64,000 bases of DNA. Origin: Cupriavidus necator. Lineage in GTDB: Bacteria > Pseudomonadota > Gammaproteobacteria > Burkholderiales > Burkholderiaceae. Numbering within the stretch: position 1 is the stretch's first letter; each line of letters opens with the position of its first letter. Location of the stretch: contig NZ_SROX01000011.1 in assembly GCF_013141915.1 (NCBI RefSeq), forward strand, positions 124,001 to 188,000. Direction: 5' to 3'. A program made the translations under genes and the position numbers. Shown piece after piece: positions 25,502-35,503 of this stretch. A model generated the notes under the pieces. The model saw only the letters and a list, made by a program, of their open reading frames with translations. It was not told the DNA's origin and searched no databases.

Positions 25502-27144
25502 GCGTACTCCTCAATGACCACGATGCCTGCTGCACCGGCACCTCCAGATAAGGCGCCGCCGCCATCCACGGTCGCGCTCCCGCCGCCACCAGCACCATAG
25601 CCCACACCGGCATTACCGTTTAGTCCGCTCCCACCAATTGCGCCCCCAGGACCAAGATTGGAGGCACCGCCGCCACCAGGTACGCAGGCGGTAGAGGAAA
25701 AGGACATCGTCAGTCCGGCTCCAGCGCCGCGACTGCTATACAAGTTCGCCCCTGTTGCAGGGGAACTGATTACGCTGTTGCCGTTGAAGTTCGGAGGAAG
25801 GACGCTGTTTTGCATCTGTCCACCTGAGCCGCCCGGCGCGGTAATCAGCGCCCCAACCGACGACGTACCACCAATTCCGCCATTTGCCGATAATGTCGCG
25901 GTGCCGCCAGCCCCAATCGTCACCACTTGTGACGCACCAATGGCCGCAGCCAGGAACTTGCCGGCGGCAAACGTACCAGCACCTCCAGGCGCACCTAGAC
26001 TAACACGGCCTGCACTCGGCGCCTGCGTACCCGCACCGGCGCCGCCACCGCCCTGCACCCGCATGATCGCGAACGTCATCCCAGGAGTCGGCGTGTAGGT
26101 ACCCGATGCCGTGAACACCTGAATGTTGAGTAGCCGACCCGTCGCCTGTCCCAGCTGCAAGGCATGGTTGCTCTGCGTGGCAGGCGCAACCTGCAACGCC
26201 CCACCCGTACATTCAATTAGCACCCACGAACTGATGTCAGCGCGCCAGACGGCGCATGCCTTGCCATTGGCAACGATTTCGCCGCCTTGCAGCGCGCTAT
26301 GGGCTCCACCAACCAGCGGCGACGCGCCCAGCCCGTTCACATTCAGCGTCGACGCGCCGGTGTTCGCAGTCTTCGCCTTGAACCACACCACCATGCCATC
26401 GGTCAGCGCGCTGATGGCAGGCGAGAAGCTAACGACGTAGGTGTTCGCCGAGCCGGTGTCGTTGGCCGTGACCAGCGAGTTCGCCTGGATGGCGTGCAGC
26501 AGATCCGTCGGCAGGATCGGCGCGTTCGCAGCTTGCGTGATGTTGGCCGCGGTGATCGTCGTCTGACCGTTGGCAACCGTGACCACGTAAAGACCGGTGT
26601 AGCCTGCGTCCGGGGCCGGAGTCGTCTGGCTGCCGGTGGTCGCCGCAACGCCTGCCTTGGCGGTGATGTTGACGATGCCCTTGCGCACGGTTGCTTGCTG
26701 CGCGCCGGAGTTTCCCGGGCCGGACCATGCCTGCGACGGATTGCTGGCGTTGTAGTACGGCAGCGTGACAAGCCCCTGATCGGAGTCCTGGTAGGACGCT
26801 TGGATGAGGTAGTTCACGCTCTGGCCAGCGGTCACCGGCGCCGGGCAGCTCAGCGTCAAAGCATCCATCACGATGCCTTGCTTCAAGATGCTGTGAGTCG
26901 TGTCGGCCGCGACCGACGAGTACGCAGTCGCGTCGACGTTGGCAAGGCTGTACATCTCCCCGGGATTCACGTTCACCTGCAGCGACGCGGGGCTGGTCGG
27001 CACGCATGCGAGGCCATTGACCACGGTGGCGGTACCGAACATGGCTGCAGCCAGCTTGGCCAACGCGATCATGGCGTTCTTGTTGGTGTTCAGCAGATCG
27101 GTTTCGAGCGGGATCTGGCCGGGGTAAATGATCTGACGATCCAT
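25498..27144 (-). CDS. Tail fibre / receptor-binding protein with glycine-rich C-terminal domain
   Basis: 548 residues from MDRQIIYPGQIPLETDLL (27144). The N-terminal third resembles phage base-attachment modules; the centre is beta-rich and repetitive; the last 150 residues are a glycine-rich domain (GGGGAGAGTQAPSAG, GGAIGGSGLNGNAGVG) like that of fibres with polyglycine-II-type tips. Such tips bind surface receptors. It is the last large structural gene before the lysis region. Confidence 0.75.
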   Translation of the reverse strand: MDRQIIYPGQIPLETDLLNTNKNAMIALAKLAAAMFGTATVVNGLACVPTSPASLQVNVNPGEMYSLANVDATAYSSVAADTTHSILKQGIVMDALTLSCPAPVTAGQSVNYLIQASYQDSDQGLVTLPYYNASNPSQAWSGPGNSGAQQATVRKGIVNITAKAGVAATTGSQTTPAPDAGYTGLYVVTVANGQTTITAANITQAANAPILPTDLLHAIQANSLVTANDTGSANTYVVSFSPAISALTDGMVVWFKAKTANTGASTLNVNGLGASPLVGGAHSALQGGEIVANGKACAVWRADISSWVLIECTGGALQVAPATQSNHALQLGQATGRLLNIQVFTASGTYTPTPGMTFAIMRVQGGGGAGAGTQAPSAGRVSLGAPGGAGTFAAGKFLAAAIGASQVVTIGAGGTATLSANGGIGGTSSVGALITAPGGSGGQMQNSVLPPNFNGNSVISSPATGANLYSSRGAGAGLTMSFSSTACVPGGGGASNLGPGGAIGGSGLNGNAGVGYGAGGGGSATVDGGGALSGGAGAAGIVVIEEYA

Positions 27145-27160
27145 CGTGGCTCCGGAAATG

Positions 27161-27185
27161 AAAAAGGCCACCGGTGTCGGTGGCC
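27161..27185 (-). terminator. Terminator-like hairpin between two fibre genes
   Basis: Minus strand GGCCACCG-acac-CGGTGGCC then TTTTTC: 8-bp stem with a T-tract. It is internal to the leftward late operon. Confidence 0.75.
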
Positions 27186-27204
27186 TGTGATGCGTTGCTT
27201 ACTG

Positions 27205-28428
27205 TCAGGCTGTCAATGCCTGCAGTTCTGAGTCGGTCATTCGCTTCGGGTAGTAGCGGATTGCTCGGACCCATCCGTTCCAGAACCGCGTGGTACCTGC
27301 TTGCGAGCCAATCCACAGCGTGTCGACGTCCGCCGGCCATGTCCGGGCCGTCAGCGGAGTGCCAAGGACACCGTTCCGCGCCGCGCTGATGTTCGCCCCT
27401 TGCCCCGCAGCCGCCATCTTCTCGATCGAACCTACAGCGGTGTTCGTGAAGTTGATGCTGCTGAACGTGCCGGTGTTTCCGACGTTGATCTGCATTTGCG
27501 CTGGCTGGCTTAGCCGAAATGCTAGGTAGTCACCCGCGGATGAGCTTGTGCCCTTCATTAGACCGACGATGTGAGGCAAGTTGTTCTGCGTCGCACTGTT
27601 GCCTAGGGCACCCGTCATGGCTTCGACGTAAAACGTGCCCAGCGAAGGGTTGAAACCAATCTTCGTGAGATCGGTTAGGCTAGCCACATCAGCCGTCCGC
27701 GTAACGGAGGCAGTCGTGGTCGCGATATAGCTTGTAGCAAACGCACCAACCTCGGCACCTGTGAAACCAGTAAAGATGCCGGAGACGCCATCACCTGAGC
27801 CAGAGGTGTTGAGCGGATAAATGCGACATGCCAGTGTCGTCGCCGTGTCAGTCGTGAACGTTGCGGCGATCCGGTAGATACCGCCTCCGATCGCCGAGAT
27901 CGCTACCGACAAATCTGCAAATCCATTCGTCCCTTGGACAATTTGCGCGACAGAGCCATTAGTGAGATCGACGTCGCAATAGCATCGAGCCGTTGTGGTG
28001 TCGATACCGTTTGCGAACAGCCGGACGCGAGGCAATTCCCCGGCCTTAGCGAAGATGCTGTACGTGTACTGAATCGCGCTAGCAGCCTTCGTGAAGGACT
28101 GAGAGTTTGACGATCCTGTGAACGATGCACCGTTGTTGGTAACGATCTTCGCCAGCGACAAAGCCCCGTCCGGACCAATCGCTGCGCCGGGCGTCACAGT
28201 GACGCCGTTCTTTACCCAAGTCGCGTTGTCCAACGCGTTCGATTGCAGCAGCAGATTCGTCCGGCTTTCCTCGATTAGAAGACCCCGTGGCTGCCGCGTG
28301 ACGGGGTCGTAGTCGAACCGAGCCACCCCATTCGACTCTTGCACCATCAAGCCTGAGGAGTTGAACCGCCACGCCGGCGACGCACGAGTGAAGGTGATGA
28401 GGTCGACGAAATTGCGAGAGACAAGCAT
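27205..28428 (-). CDS. Phage tail spike/fibre protein with head-spike-fibre-type domain
   Basis: 407 residues. The N-terminus ITFTRASPAWRFNSSGL ... RGLLIEESRTNLLLQS is a common module of phage fibres and spikes; the C-terminal part (WNGWVRAIRYYPKRMTDSELQAL) resembles a LamG/concanavalin-like carbohydrate-binding fold. Probably a receptor-binding appendage; whether it works together with the 25498 fibre is unknown. Confidence 0.7.
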   Translation of the reverse strand: MLVSRNFVDLITFTRASPAWRFNSSGLMVQESNGVARFDYDPVTRQPRGLLIEESRTNLLLQSNALDNATWVKNGVTVTPGAAIGPDGALSLAKIVTNNGASFTGSSNSQSFTKAASAIQYTYSIFAKAGELPRVRLFANGIDTTTARCYCDVDLTNGSVAQIVQGTNGFADLSVAISAIGGGIYRIAATFTTDTATTLACRIYPLNTSGSGDGVSGIFTGFTGAEVGAFATSYIATTTASVTRTADVASLTDLTKIGFNPSLGTFYVEAMTGALGNSATQNNLPHIVGLMKGTSSSAGDYLAFRLSQPAQMQINVGNTGTFSSINFTNTAVGSIEKMAAAGQGANISAARNGVLGTPLTARTWPADVDTLWIGSQAGTTRFWNGWVRAIRYYPKRMTDSELQALTA

Positions 28429-28439
28429 GTCTGTTCCTG

Positions 28440-29267
28440 TTAGCCAACGACGCCGTAGTACTGGCCGAGCGACTGATAGCTGTGGGAGGTGAAGTCCAAC
28501 ACCAAGTTCACGCCAGATGGGTCATCCGAGGCGCCTGCGAAGTCCAGAATCATCGAAGGCCCATCGACGCCTGGGATCATCGGCGGCGGCGACGGCAGCG
28601 CTTGAACGATCGACGTCCACACGATGGTGGCCACCGGTTTGACGCTGTCGATAGCGGCGTAGATGTCGGCGTCCGTCACGCCACCTTGGATCATCGAAAG
28701 CGACGCGTACTCGGCTTGCGAGGCAGTGTTGTAAGCCCCCGTCGATACGCCGTAGCCTGCAACGTTCGGGATGCCTGTCCCAGAAGGCCGGAAGGCGATC
28801 ACGAACGCCTGGAAAGGCATCGAAAGCGATCCGTATGCGCCGGCGTAGCCATATCCGCTTGTCGGCACGCCGTAAGCGCCGGTGTCCGCCGGCCGCGTCG
28901 GCTCGATCACCACAGGCGTGCGGCCGGTCAAGTCTTCCAGCACCTTGATCAGGCCGGCCCGCGTCGCGCGCTCGCGGAACAGGTTCAGGATGATCCGCGC
29001 ACGGAATGAATCGTCGGACTGGTTGGCGGCGCGCAGCAGCGCATCGCCGAAGAAGTCCGCCGCGATCATGTCGAGCCAGCCGTCGGTGGCGGTCTTGATC
29101 CGCGTCTGGAGCCGAGCGTAGCTCAGCAGGCCACACACGTACGATCCGGCGTAGGCCAAGCCGTTCAGCAACCCGTTGATGATCGGCGTTTCCGCTTCAT
29201 CGCCGAACCATGGCGGCAGGTAGCCACGCAACCGGCGGTACACATCCTGTTGATCGCCTACCGCCAT
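28440..29267 (-). CDS. Baseplate / tail protein I-like
   Basis: 275 residues. It follows gpJ directly, as P2 gpI does. The N-terminal half is helical (PPWFGDEAETPIINGLLNGLAYAG, WLDMIAADFFGDALLR), the middle has Gly/Tyr-rich repeats, and the C-terminus ends DSVKPVATIVWTSIV, a pattern also seen in gpI-like proteins. Assignment by position and overall form. Confidence 0.6.
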   Translation of the reverse strand: MAVGDQQDVYRRLRGYLPPWFGDEAETPIINGLLNGLAYAGSYVCGLLSYARLQTRIKTATDGWLDMIAADFFGDALLRAANQSDDSFRARIILNLFRERATRAGLIKVLEDLTGRTPVVIEPTRPADTGAYGVPTSGYGYAGAYGSLSMPFQAFVIAFRPSGTGIPNVAGYGVSTGAYNTASQAEYASLSMIQGGVTDADIYAAIDSVKPVATIVWTSIVQALPSPPPMIPGVDGPSMILDFAGASDDPSGVNLVLDFTSHSYQSLGQYYGVVG

Positions 29268-30392
29268 TTATGCCACCGTCACAGAGGACCACTTGATAAC
29301 CTGCTTCGCCGTTGCCGTCAGGTCGGCCGTCCCGCCGTTCAGCGTCACGCCCGTGACGTTCGTCACGCCGGGCGACGCGTCATACGCGATCTGCGCAAGG
29401 CGCGAGTACCGCAGCGCCTGGCCCAGCGATAGCGAATTGATGTAGGACTTCAGCGCATCGGAGACGAGCGCTCTGGTCGCTGCCGCGTCGTAGCCGGCGG
29501 CGATCGCCACAGTCATCGCCACGGACGCATTCACGACCACCGGCGCAAACACACCGAAGCTGCTGCATAGCGGTCGGACGGCGTCGATCGCATTCGAGAC
29601 CGTGGACAGGAACGTGCTCCCCGGCGCGCCGGTCCCATCATCGACGACGACATAGAAGTAGCCCATCTGGACCGAACCGCTGTAGGTCTCGTTCTCGACC
29701 AGCGAGTACGTGACACCCTGCTGCAGAGACGTGATCGCATAACCGACCGCGGCCTTCGTCGCCTTCGACAGGCTCGCCACATAGGCGATGAAGCGCGTTC
29801 GCAGCGCAGGGTCGCTCTCGGCGTCGGCGCCGTTCGTGAAGCTCGCCGCGTTGGTGACGGTGTCTACGCCGGAGATTGCGCCCGCAATGGTCGACACCGC
29901 GCCAATGATTGCGTTGCCGCCGACGCCGGCCGTTACTGCAACCACCGGGACGCTGACGCTCGAAACACCGACCGCCATGACATAGCCGCCCAGCGTACCG
30001 TTGTAGGCCGGATTCGTGGTGTCGGCCCCCACGGTGTACTGCTGGCTGCCGTCTCCCGTCTGCACGACAGCACCGACCGGCACGACGGCCTGTAGTGTCG
30101 CAGTGAACCGAGAGAACGTGACCTGACCGGTGGCGAAGGTGGCTGGCAGGCGCGTCACGCCGAAGTCAGCGACCCACGAATCGAGATCCGCGCCGCTCGA
30201 CGTCGCCGCCCGGGTGATCGCCAGCACCTGGAGGATAAGGCTCTGCAGCCAGATGACGACCGCGGCGTTCGCCTCCACCACGGCGCGCAGGATTGAGCCG
30301 ACTGTGAGGTCGACTAGCGCGCTGGTGTACCCCTGAATGGCGGTAACGGACTCGCGGACCAGGGTAACGAAGTCTTTCGTGCTAAGAGCCAT
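29268..30392 (-). CDS. Baseplate J-like protein
   Basis: 374 residues. Start MALSTKDFVTLVRESVTAI; LVDLTVGSILRAVVEANA and SGADLDSWVADFGVTR are typical of the baseplate J family (Mu gp47, P2 gpJ). It forms the wedge of a contractile-tail baseplate. Encoded between the gpW/gp25-like and gpI-like genes. Confidence 0.9.
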   Translation of the reverse strand: MALSTKDFVTLVRESVTAIQGYTSALVDLTVGSILRAVVEANAAVVIWLQSLILQVLAITRAATSSGADLDSWVADFGVTRLPATFATGQVTFSRFTATLQAVVPVGAVVQTGDGSQQYTVGADTTNPAYNGTLGGYVMAVGVSSVSVPVVAVTAGVGGNAIIGAVSTIAGAISGVDTVTNAASFTNGADAESDPALRTRFIAYVASLSKATKAAVGYAITSLQQGVTYSLVENETYSGSVQMGYFYVVVDDGTGAPGSTFLSTVSNAIDAVRPLCSSFGVFAPVVVNASVAMTVAIAAGYDAAATRALVSDALKSYINSLSLGQALRYSRLAQIAYDASPGVTNVTGVTLNGGTADLTATAKQVIKWSSVTVA

Positions 30393-30393
30393 G

Positions 30394-30774
30394 TCAGCGG
30401 TTCACGTCAAAACTGAGGGTGATGGGCTTGCGCGTGTCGGCGCTGGTGTAGCGGATCGTGATCGAGAAGCCGGAGTTGATTTGAACTAGATCTACCTCCG
30501 GCTCAGGGAGCCTCGCAACGGCCTCCTCCATCAGCACCTGCGTGCGGATCAGTGCGCGCAGCGCCGGCAGGTCGGCGCTCTCGCCGATCTTGGCTGGCAA
30601 CCCCGCGCCGTATTCCGGGTGGAACATGTAGTCGCTGGGATTCGTCACCAGGCGCCGCACAATCCTCTGCTGGGCTCGGATCTCGCCGCTGGAGCGGCCA
30701 AGGTCGCCCGTCGCGGACACGCCGATGTCCACGCCGGCCCAGTGATCGATGTCATTCAGGAGTTGCTGGGTCAT
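30394..30774 (-). CDS. Baseplate wedge protein gp25/gpW-like
   Basis: 126 residues; a GPW/gp25 domain with LVTNPSDYMFHPEYGAGL and the ALIRTQVLMEEAVARLPEPEVD region. It links sheath to baseplate in contractile tails. Overlaps the spike gene by 4 bp. Confidence 0.88.
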   Translation of the reverse strand: MTQQLLNDIDHWAGVDIGVSATGDLGRSSGEIRAQQRIVRRLVTNPSDYMFHPEYGAGLPAKIGESADLPALRALIRTQVLMEEAVARLPEPEVDLVQINSGFSITIRYTSADTRKPITLSFDVNR

Positions 30775-31442
30775 TGCGGTACCCCGCCGAGGCCAGAGCC
30801 GCCGGAGTTAAGGTGCTTGTGCGTACTGCCGATGTCGTGACCGTTGTTGTAGATCGTGCCGGTCGTGTCCAGATTGCCGGTGATCGTCGACGTGTTGCCT
30901 GTGCCGTTGTCGCCGGAGATGGCCATGCCTCCCTGCCCGGTAATCGTGTCCTCGACCAGCAGCGTGTCATCCATCTGAACTGGACCGACGAAGTGGTGAA
31001 GCTGCGCCGTGTACTTGGCAGTCGTGTGCGCGACCACTTCGACCGTTCCGTCGTTCTTGAACTTCAGCGATGAGCCGGACTTGTGCACCACCCAGAACTC
31101 ACCTGACGGCGCACCCGGCGGGCGGTCGGCGTCGCTATACAGGCGCCCGCAGACATAGCCGTTCTCGACGCTGCCGCCGAAGAATTTCACCTCGACCTGA
31201 TCCCCCGGACTCGGCGGCGCATCCATGCCCCAGCCATTACCCACCCAGGGAGACGTCACTGGCAGCCAGCCAGAGATGAACAGCGCTTCGTCGTCGCTCG
31301 GGTTGGAGCGGTCAACGAACTCCACGCGCGCCGCGGCCCTGCCCGGGTCATAGCTGCGCACAATGCCCGCGCGCGACTCGGCCACATCACCACGGGCGAG
31401 TCGCGCGGCCATCGCCATCTGGTTTCGAATTGCCTGCATCAT
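30771..31442 (-). CDS. Baseplate assembly protein V-like central spike
   Basis: 223 residues. An OB-fold domain (about 20-110, ISGWLPVTSPW, GDQVEVKFFGG) is followed by a beta-helical shaft with Gly/Thr/Asn repeats and a terminal THKH motif, which in P2 and phi92 spikes binds iron at the membrane-piercing tip. Confidence 0.88.
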   Translation of the reverse strand: MMQAIRNQMAMAARLARGDVAESRAGIVRSYDPGRAAARVEFVDRSNPSDDEALFISGWLPVTSPWVGNGWGMDAPPSPGDQVEVKFFGGSVENGYVCGRLYSDADRPPGAPSGEFWVVHKSGSSLKFKNDGTVEVVAHTTAKYTAQLHHFVGPVQMDDTLLVEDTITGQGGMAISGDNGTGNTSTITGNLDTTGTIYNNGHDIGSTHKHLNSGGSGLGGVPQ

Positions 31443-32560
31443 GGCGATGGCACCGTCTCGGGATTGGAGTTCTTGGCCTCGACACGCATCGAATAGCCGG
31501 TAGAAAGACTCATCTGGCGCGTCACTGAGACCGGGTAGTAAGCCTGGTCGAACTTCGTCCCGGTGCCCTCGACCTGAATCATCATGGTCGGGTCCAGGAT
31601 GTTGTCGGCCGGCATGCGAGCCCAGAACTTCATTTCGTGCGAGGTGATCTCGCGATGCAGCTCAATCGCCTTCTGCGTCGCCTGGTCTTGCGTCAGGCCC
31701 GGGAAGACGAAGCTGTAGACCTGCACGCCACCGAATGGGACCGCCTTGCCGGCCTGAATCGTCTTGCCCTTGCTCGGGTAGTACGCGGTGAATCCCTGCT
31801 TCTGCTTGGCGTTCCACGACCGCACGACGACAGACACGCCCTTGGCGACGGTCAGGCTGCGGGAGAACTCCATTTCCTGCACGTTGGCCTGGCGCGCCGC
31901 GCGATCGTCCGTAGGCGGCTCCCAGCGGATCACGTAGGGATCGCCCTGGTCAGTCGGGCGCGGGTGGAAGTACAGCGTCTTGCCCTTGACGTAGCAGAGA
32001 TAACCCTCATTCGACGCAAGGTAGGTCAGCAGATCCCACTCGCTGCGCTCTTCCACCATGCGGGCATGGTCGCGCGCATAGTAGGTGCCGACGAGTTCCT
32101 TGGTCGGCGTAACATCTGCGGTCAGGCCGTGCGATTCCGCCAGCTTGATCGCGATCTGCGACGACGTCAGATTCTGGAATTGCAGCGAGGTCTTGGCGTC
32201 GATGAAGACCGCCGTCAGGTCGCGCCCGATGAGTTCGATCGTGCGGCGCGCCGGGTCGTACTCGATGTCATCGATCCGGCCGTAGATCAGGCTGTCCAGT
32301 TCGGTCTCGGTGTAGTTCTCCGGATCCAGCGGGAAGCCGCCGAAGACCTCGACGAAGCCCTCGGTCAGCGCCGAGAACCACGCCGCGTCGCGTTCAGGAG
32401 TCAGTAGCGACTCGGCGAACTTCACCCGGAAGGTGTCCGCTTGGTAGTAGGTGTTGCGAGAAACGGTCCAGCTTTCCCAGCCCCTCACCTGCTCGCCAGA
32501 GATCTGCACGATCCCGCGCGGCGCCCGGACGGCCGGGACGACGGGTAGCGTGTTCTGCAT
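31439..32560 (-). CDS. Baseplate hub protein D-like
   Basis: 373 residues, resembling Mu gp44 / P2 gpD hub proteins: SWESWTVSRN-type beta domain at the N-terminus, LTSSQIAIKLAESHGLTADV in the middle. It forms the hub on which the spike sits. Overlaps the spike gene by 4 bp. Confidence 0.8.
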   Translation of the reverse strand: MQNTLPVVPAVRAPRGIVQISGEQVRGWESWTVSRNTYYQADTFRVKFAESLLTPERDAAWFSALTEGFVEVFGGFPLDPENYTETELDSLIYGRIDDIEYDPARRTIELIGRDLTAVFIDAKTSLQFQNLTSSQIAIKLAESHGLTADVTPTKELVGTYYARDHARMVEERSEWDLLTYLASNEGYLCYVKGKTLYFHPRPTDQGDPYVIRWEPPTDDRAARQANVQEMEFSRSLTVAKGVSVVVRSWNAKQKQGFTAYYPSKGKTIQAGKAVPFGGVQVYSFVFPGLTQDQATQKAIELHREITSHEMKFWARMPADNILDPTMMIQVEGTGTKFDQAYYPVSVTRQMSLSTGYSMRVEAKNSNPETVPSP

Positions 32561-32567
32561 AGCACCT

Positions 32568-33524
32568 CTACGAGATCAGAATGCCGCCGTTCGTGTCCGC
32601 GGTGGCTGGGATAGTCAGTTCCTGAATGCCGGTCACCGCCGGATCGGTCATGCCGTTGGCCTTGGCGAGGCCGGTCCAGGCCATCGCATCGCCGTAAAGC
32701 TGCGCAGCCATGTCCATCAGGTTGCCGCCGGCGACCGTCTGGCGCCGCGCGCTGTTGTAGACGCTGCCGACGTTGCCCTGCACGCGCCCCATGACGCGGT
32801 CAAGGTTCACCAGTGCCGGAAGCTGCTGCGCGGCCAGAATCTGGCCGGAGATCTTCTGCACTTGCTGCGCGATCGGCGTGTTCGGCAGGATGCCGCCGAC
32901 CGTCGCCACGTTGACCAGCACGTTATTCACCTGCGCGACAATGGTCTGCGCCTCATTGCGCAGCGCGGCGATCGGCTGCAGAACGCTGTTCAGCGTCGAT
33001 TGCGCGGCATTGGCGAACGACGAAACGCCGTCCACCGCCGTCTGGACCGCGCCAAACAGGCTGGTGATGCTGGACATGCCAAGGCCATCCACCAATCCGC
33101 CTGCCGTCAGCATGTCGCCGCTGATGAGGCTGTCGATGCTGGCAGCCGACAGCGACCGGTCCGGCTGACCGAGATCCTCGACCACCTCCAGCACGATGCT
33201 GTAGGGCATCTGATAGAACCGCTGGAAGTCGGCCCTGAAGGTCCGGATGACCACCGCGTAGATGAACTCCGACCACGTTAGCGCCAGCGGCTTACCCTGT
33301 GCCCGCATGGTGTCGAGGTAGCGGGCTCGCTGCATCGCATCCTGCCCGCGCAGCCAGCCGGACCACTCGATCGGCAGGCAGAAGCCGCCCATGGCGTCGA
33401 CCGCCCGCAGTCCGCCGATCAAGTCATGCGTCACGAGCCGCTGCTCGCCGCCGATGGCGATCTGCTGGGGGATTTCAGTTCCATCGAACTGCATTTCCCC
33501 CAGGTAAAGCGCGAGATCAGCCAT
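32568..33524 (-). CDS. Tail protein with C-terminal LysM (DNA circularisation family-like)
   Basis: 318 residues. N-terminal domain (LYLGEMQFDGTEIPQQI ... LIGGLRAVDAMGG) resembles the DNA-circularisation/N-family tail proteins; the C-terminus QTVAGGNLMDMAAQLYGDA resembles a LysM fold, as in gpX/gp53-type tube-baseplate connectors. Encoded just after the tape measure. Confidence 0.7.
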   Translation of the reverse strand: MADLALYLGEMQFDGTEIPQQIAIGGEQRLVTHDLIGGLRAVDAMGGFCLPIEWSGWLRGQDAMQRARYLDTMRAQGKPLALTWSEFIYAVVIRTFRADFQRFYQMPYSIVLEVVEDLGQPDRSLSAASIDSLISGDMLTAGGLVDGLGMSSITSLFGAVQTAVDGVSSFANAAQSTLNSVLQPIAALRNEAQTIVAQVNNVLVNVATVGGILPNTPIAQQVQKISGQILAAQQLPALVNLDRVMGRVQGNVGSVYNSARRQTVAGGNLMDMAAQLYGDAMAWTGLAKANGMTDPAVTGIQELTIPATADTNGGILIS

Positions 33525-33528
33525 TAAT

Positions 33529-35463
33529 TCACCTCATGGACGGTGGCGGCAGCGACATGGACGGGTCAAATCCGCTTGGCCCAGTTTGCGGACGCTGCAG
33601 CTCCCTTGACTGGTGCCAGGTCAGAGCCTCGGCGACCACGCGGCTATCTAGTTTCACGGTGCTGTTTACCTGCACCATCTGCGGCGCGGAGCCTCCGACC
33701 GGGTTGGCTGCGGCCAGCCGGTCGTTCTTGTCCTTGCCTGCCGTCGGATCGCCGCCAAACATCGCCTTGCCGGCACGCCAGGCCCAGCCCAGCACCCCGC
33801 CAGAGCCGATGTCGCGCGGGTCCAGCGAGAAAGGCGAGCCAGCAGCTTGCAGGCGCGCATTCATGTCGGCGTTTTTCTGCCCCCAATCGTTCACCGACCG
33901 GAAGAACTCCGTACCCGCGTTCAGGATCTTCGTGACCGTCGGGAGTACGCCGCGGCCCATCTCGGCCTTCATGGACTCCCACGCGGCAATGAAATCCGCC
34001 TCGGCGCCCGGCGCGGTCTTTTTGAACTCGTCGATCGTGCCTTGCGTGCCCTTGGCGTTCTTGACCAGCTTGGCGTCACGCAGTGCCTGTTCCTGCTGCG
34101 TAGTGAAGTTGGCGCCCATGTTGGACGCCTGCCGATTGGACAGAAGCTGGTTGGTGAAGGCGATCTTCTCCGAGTCAGTCTTGGCGCCAGCTTTGATTGC
34201 CGCCGCGTCGACGTACTTCATGATCCATGCCGCCGGATCTTCGCGGAGCAGCTTCTCGTCGACGATGTTCTTCAGCGCCATCGACTTGATCTGCTTGCCA
34301 CCCACGCTGCCGCTCTTGACCTCTGTCAGCTCGGCGAGGCCGGCGTCTGCCAGCGCAGCCATCGTCTTCTTCGGCGTCCGACCGGCTATCAGGTTCTGGT
34401 ACAGCGACATCAGCGCGGTACCGGTGCGAGAACCACCCTGCTCCTGCATCAGGGTAGCCATGTTCATGATGCCCTGATCGCTCAGCCCCTTAAACGCCGC
34501 GCCGCCGGTCTTGGCGAATTGCTCGAGGTCAGCGAATTTCAGCGAGCCGCCCGAGCCGGTGACCATGCGCTGGGCAAGGTCCAAGCTGCTCAGGAAGTCC
34601 TCTTTCGAGTTTGTCTTGCCGCGCATGTCGTTGAAGCGCATGACCGCGCGGACCGCGCCCTCATCGAGGGAGCCGACCTTGCCACCGAAGAGCCCAGAGT
34701 TGGCCGCATTCAGCGCTGCCAGCGTCGGCGCGACTTCCTTGGCGAGATCCAGACCACCGAACATGCCAACCGACTCGCGCAGCGTCTCCATCAGCTGGGC
34801 GCTGGACGTGCCGAAGACCTTCGTACCGCGGGCGAACTGGTCGGCTTGCTTATTGACCTCGTCGCCCAGATTCAGCGTCTTGAACCGGGTGTAGGCGACC
34901 TGGTACTCCTTGCCGGCATCGTACAAGGCCTTGGTCATGTAGATGCTGGCAAAGCCAGCCGCCACAGGCGCAAGAGCGCCGCCAGGGATGCCCATGCCGA
35001 TCGCGCCAACACCGAAGCCGCCGGGGCCGACGTGCACGTTGCCGCCATGGCCGCCACCAAAGCCGCCTCCGCCGGCCGCAGCGCCTCCGCCGCGACGGGG
35101 TAGACCAGAAATATAGCCGCGGGGTCCGGGCAGCGCAGGCGGGCGCTGGCCTCCGCCTCCCCTACCGCCAACGCCCATGAATACCGACTGCGAGGCCGCA
35201 GCGCCAGCCGCGTGCATGGCATTGATGCTGCGCGCCAGTTGGGCCGCCTCGCTGTTTGCGCGGCCCATGTTGTTTGCCATGGTCCGGCTGGAGTTGGACA
35301 GCGCCCGAATGCCCGCGACGTGGCTGTCCAGCTTGCCGAGATGCTGATTCAGGTTGGCCGCCAGCACATCGACCTTCCTGAACTCGGCCGCCAGCTTCAG
35401 CAACTGAGGCGCGATCAGGTCGTTCAGCACCAGTGTGGCGCCGATCTTATAAACGTCGATCAT
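33529..35463 (-). CDS. Tail tape measure protein
   Basis: 644 residues, helical with a Gly-rich segment (about 95-165) and one hydrophobic region (GALAPVAAGFASIYMTKALY). Position between chaperones and baseplate genes, size and composition identify it. The modest length would imply a short tail if the usual proportionality holds. Confidence 0.85.
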   Translation of the reverse strand: MIDVYKIGATLVLNDLIAPQLLKLAAEFRKVDVLAANLNQHLGKLDSHVAGIRALSNSSRTMANNMGRANSEAAQLARSINAMHAAGAAASQSVFMGVGGRGGGGQRPPALPGPRGYISGLPRRGGGAAAGGGGFGGGHGGNVHVGPGGFGVGAIGMGIPGGALAPVAAGFASIYMTKALYDAGKEYQVAYTRFKTLNLGDEVNKQADQFARGTKVFGTSSAQLMETLRESVGMFGGLDLAKEVAPTLAALNAANSGLFGGKVGSLDEGAVRAVMRFNDMRGKTNSKEDFLSSLDLAQRMVTGSGGSLKFADLEQFAKTGGAAFKGLSDQGIMNMATLMQEQGGSRTGTALMSLYQNLIAGRTPKKTMAALADAGLAELTEVKSGSVGGKQIKSMALKNIVDEKLLREDPAAWIMKYVDAAAIKAGAKTDSEKIAFTNQLLSNRQASNMGANFTTQQEQALRDAKLVKNAKGTQGTIDEFKKTAPGAEADFIAAWESMKAEMGRGVLPTVTKILNAGTEFFRSVNDWGQKNADMNARLQAAGSPFSLDPRDIGSGGVLGWAWRAGKAMFGGDPTAGKDKNDRLAAANPVGGSAPQMVQVNSTVKLDSRVVAEALTWHQSRELQRPQTGPSGFDPSMSLPPPSMR

Positions 35464-35503
35464 GGTGACCTATACTTGTCGTTCCTGAACCCAGAAATCG
35501 GCT

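Noticed and set aside
26287..27231. A 314-codon rightward ORF inside the tail fibre gene
   Set aside because: Antisense shadow with an Arg/His-rich composition typical of such frames.
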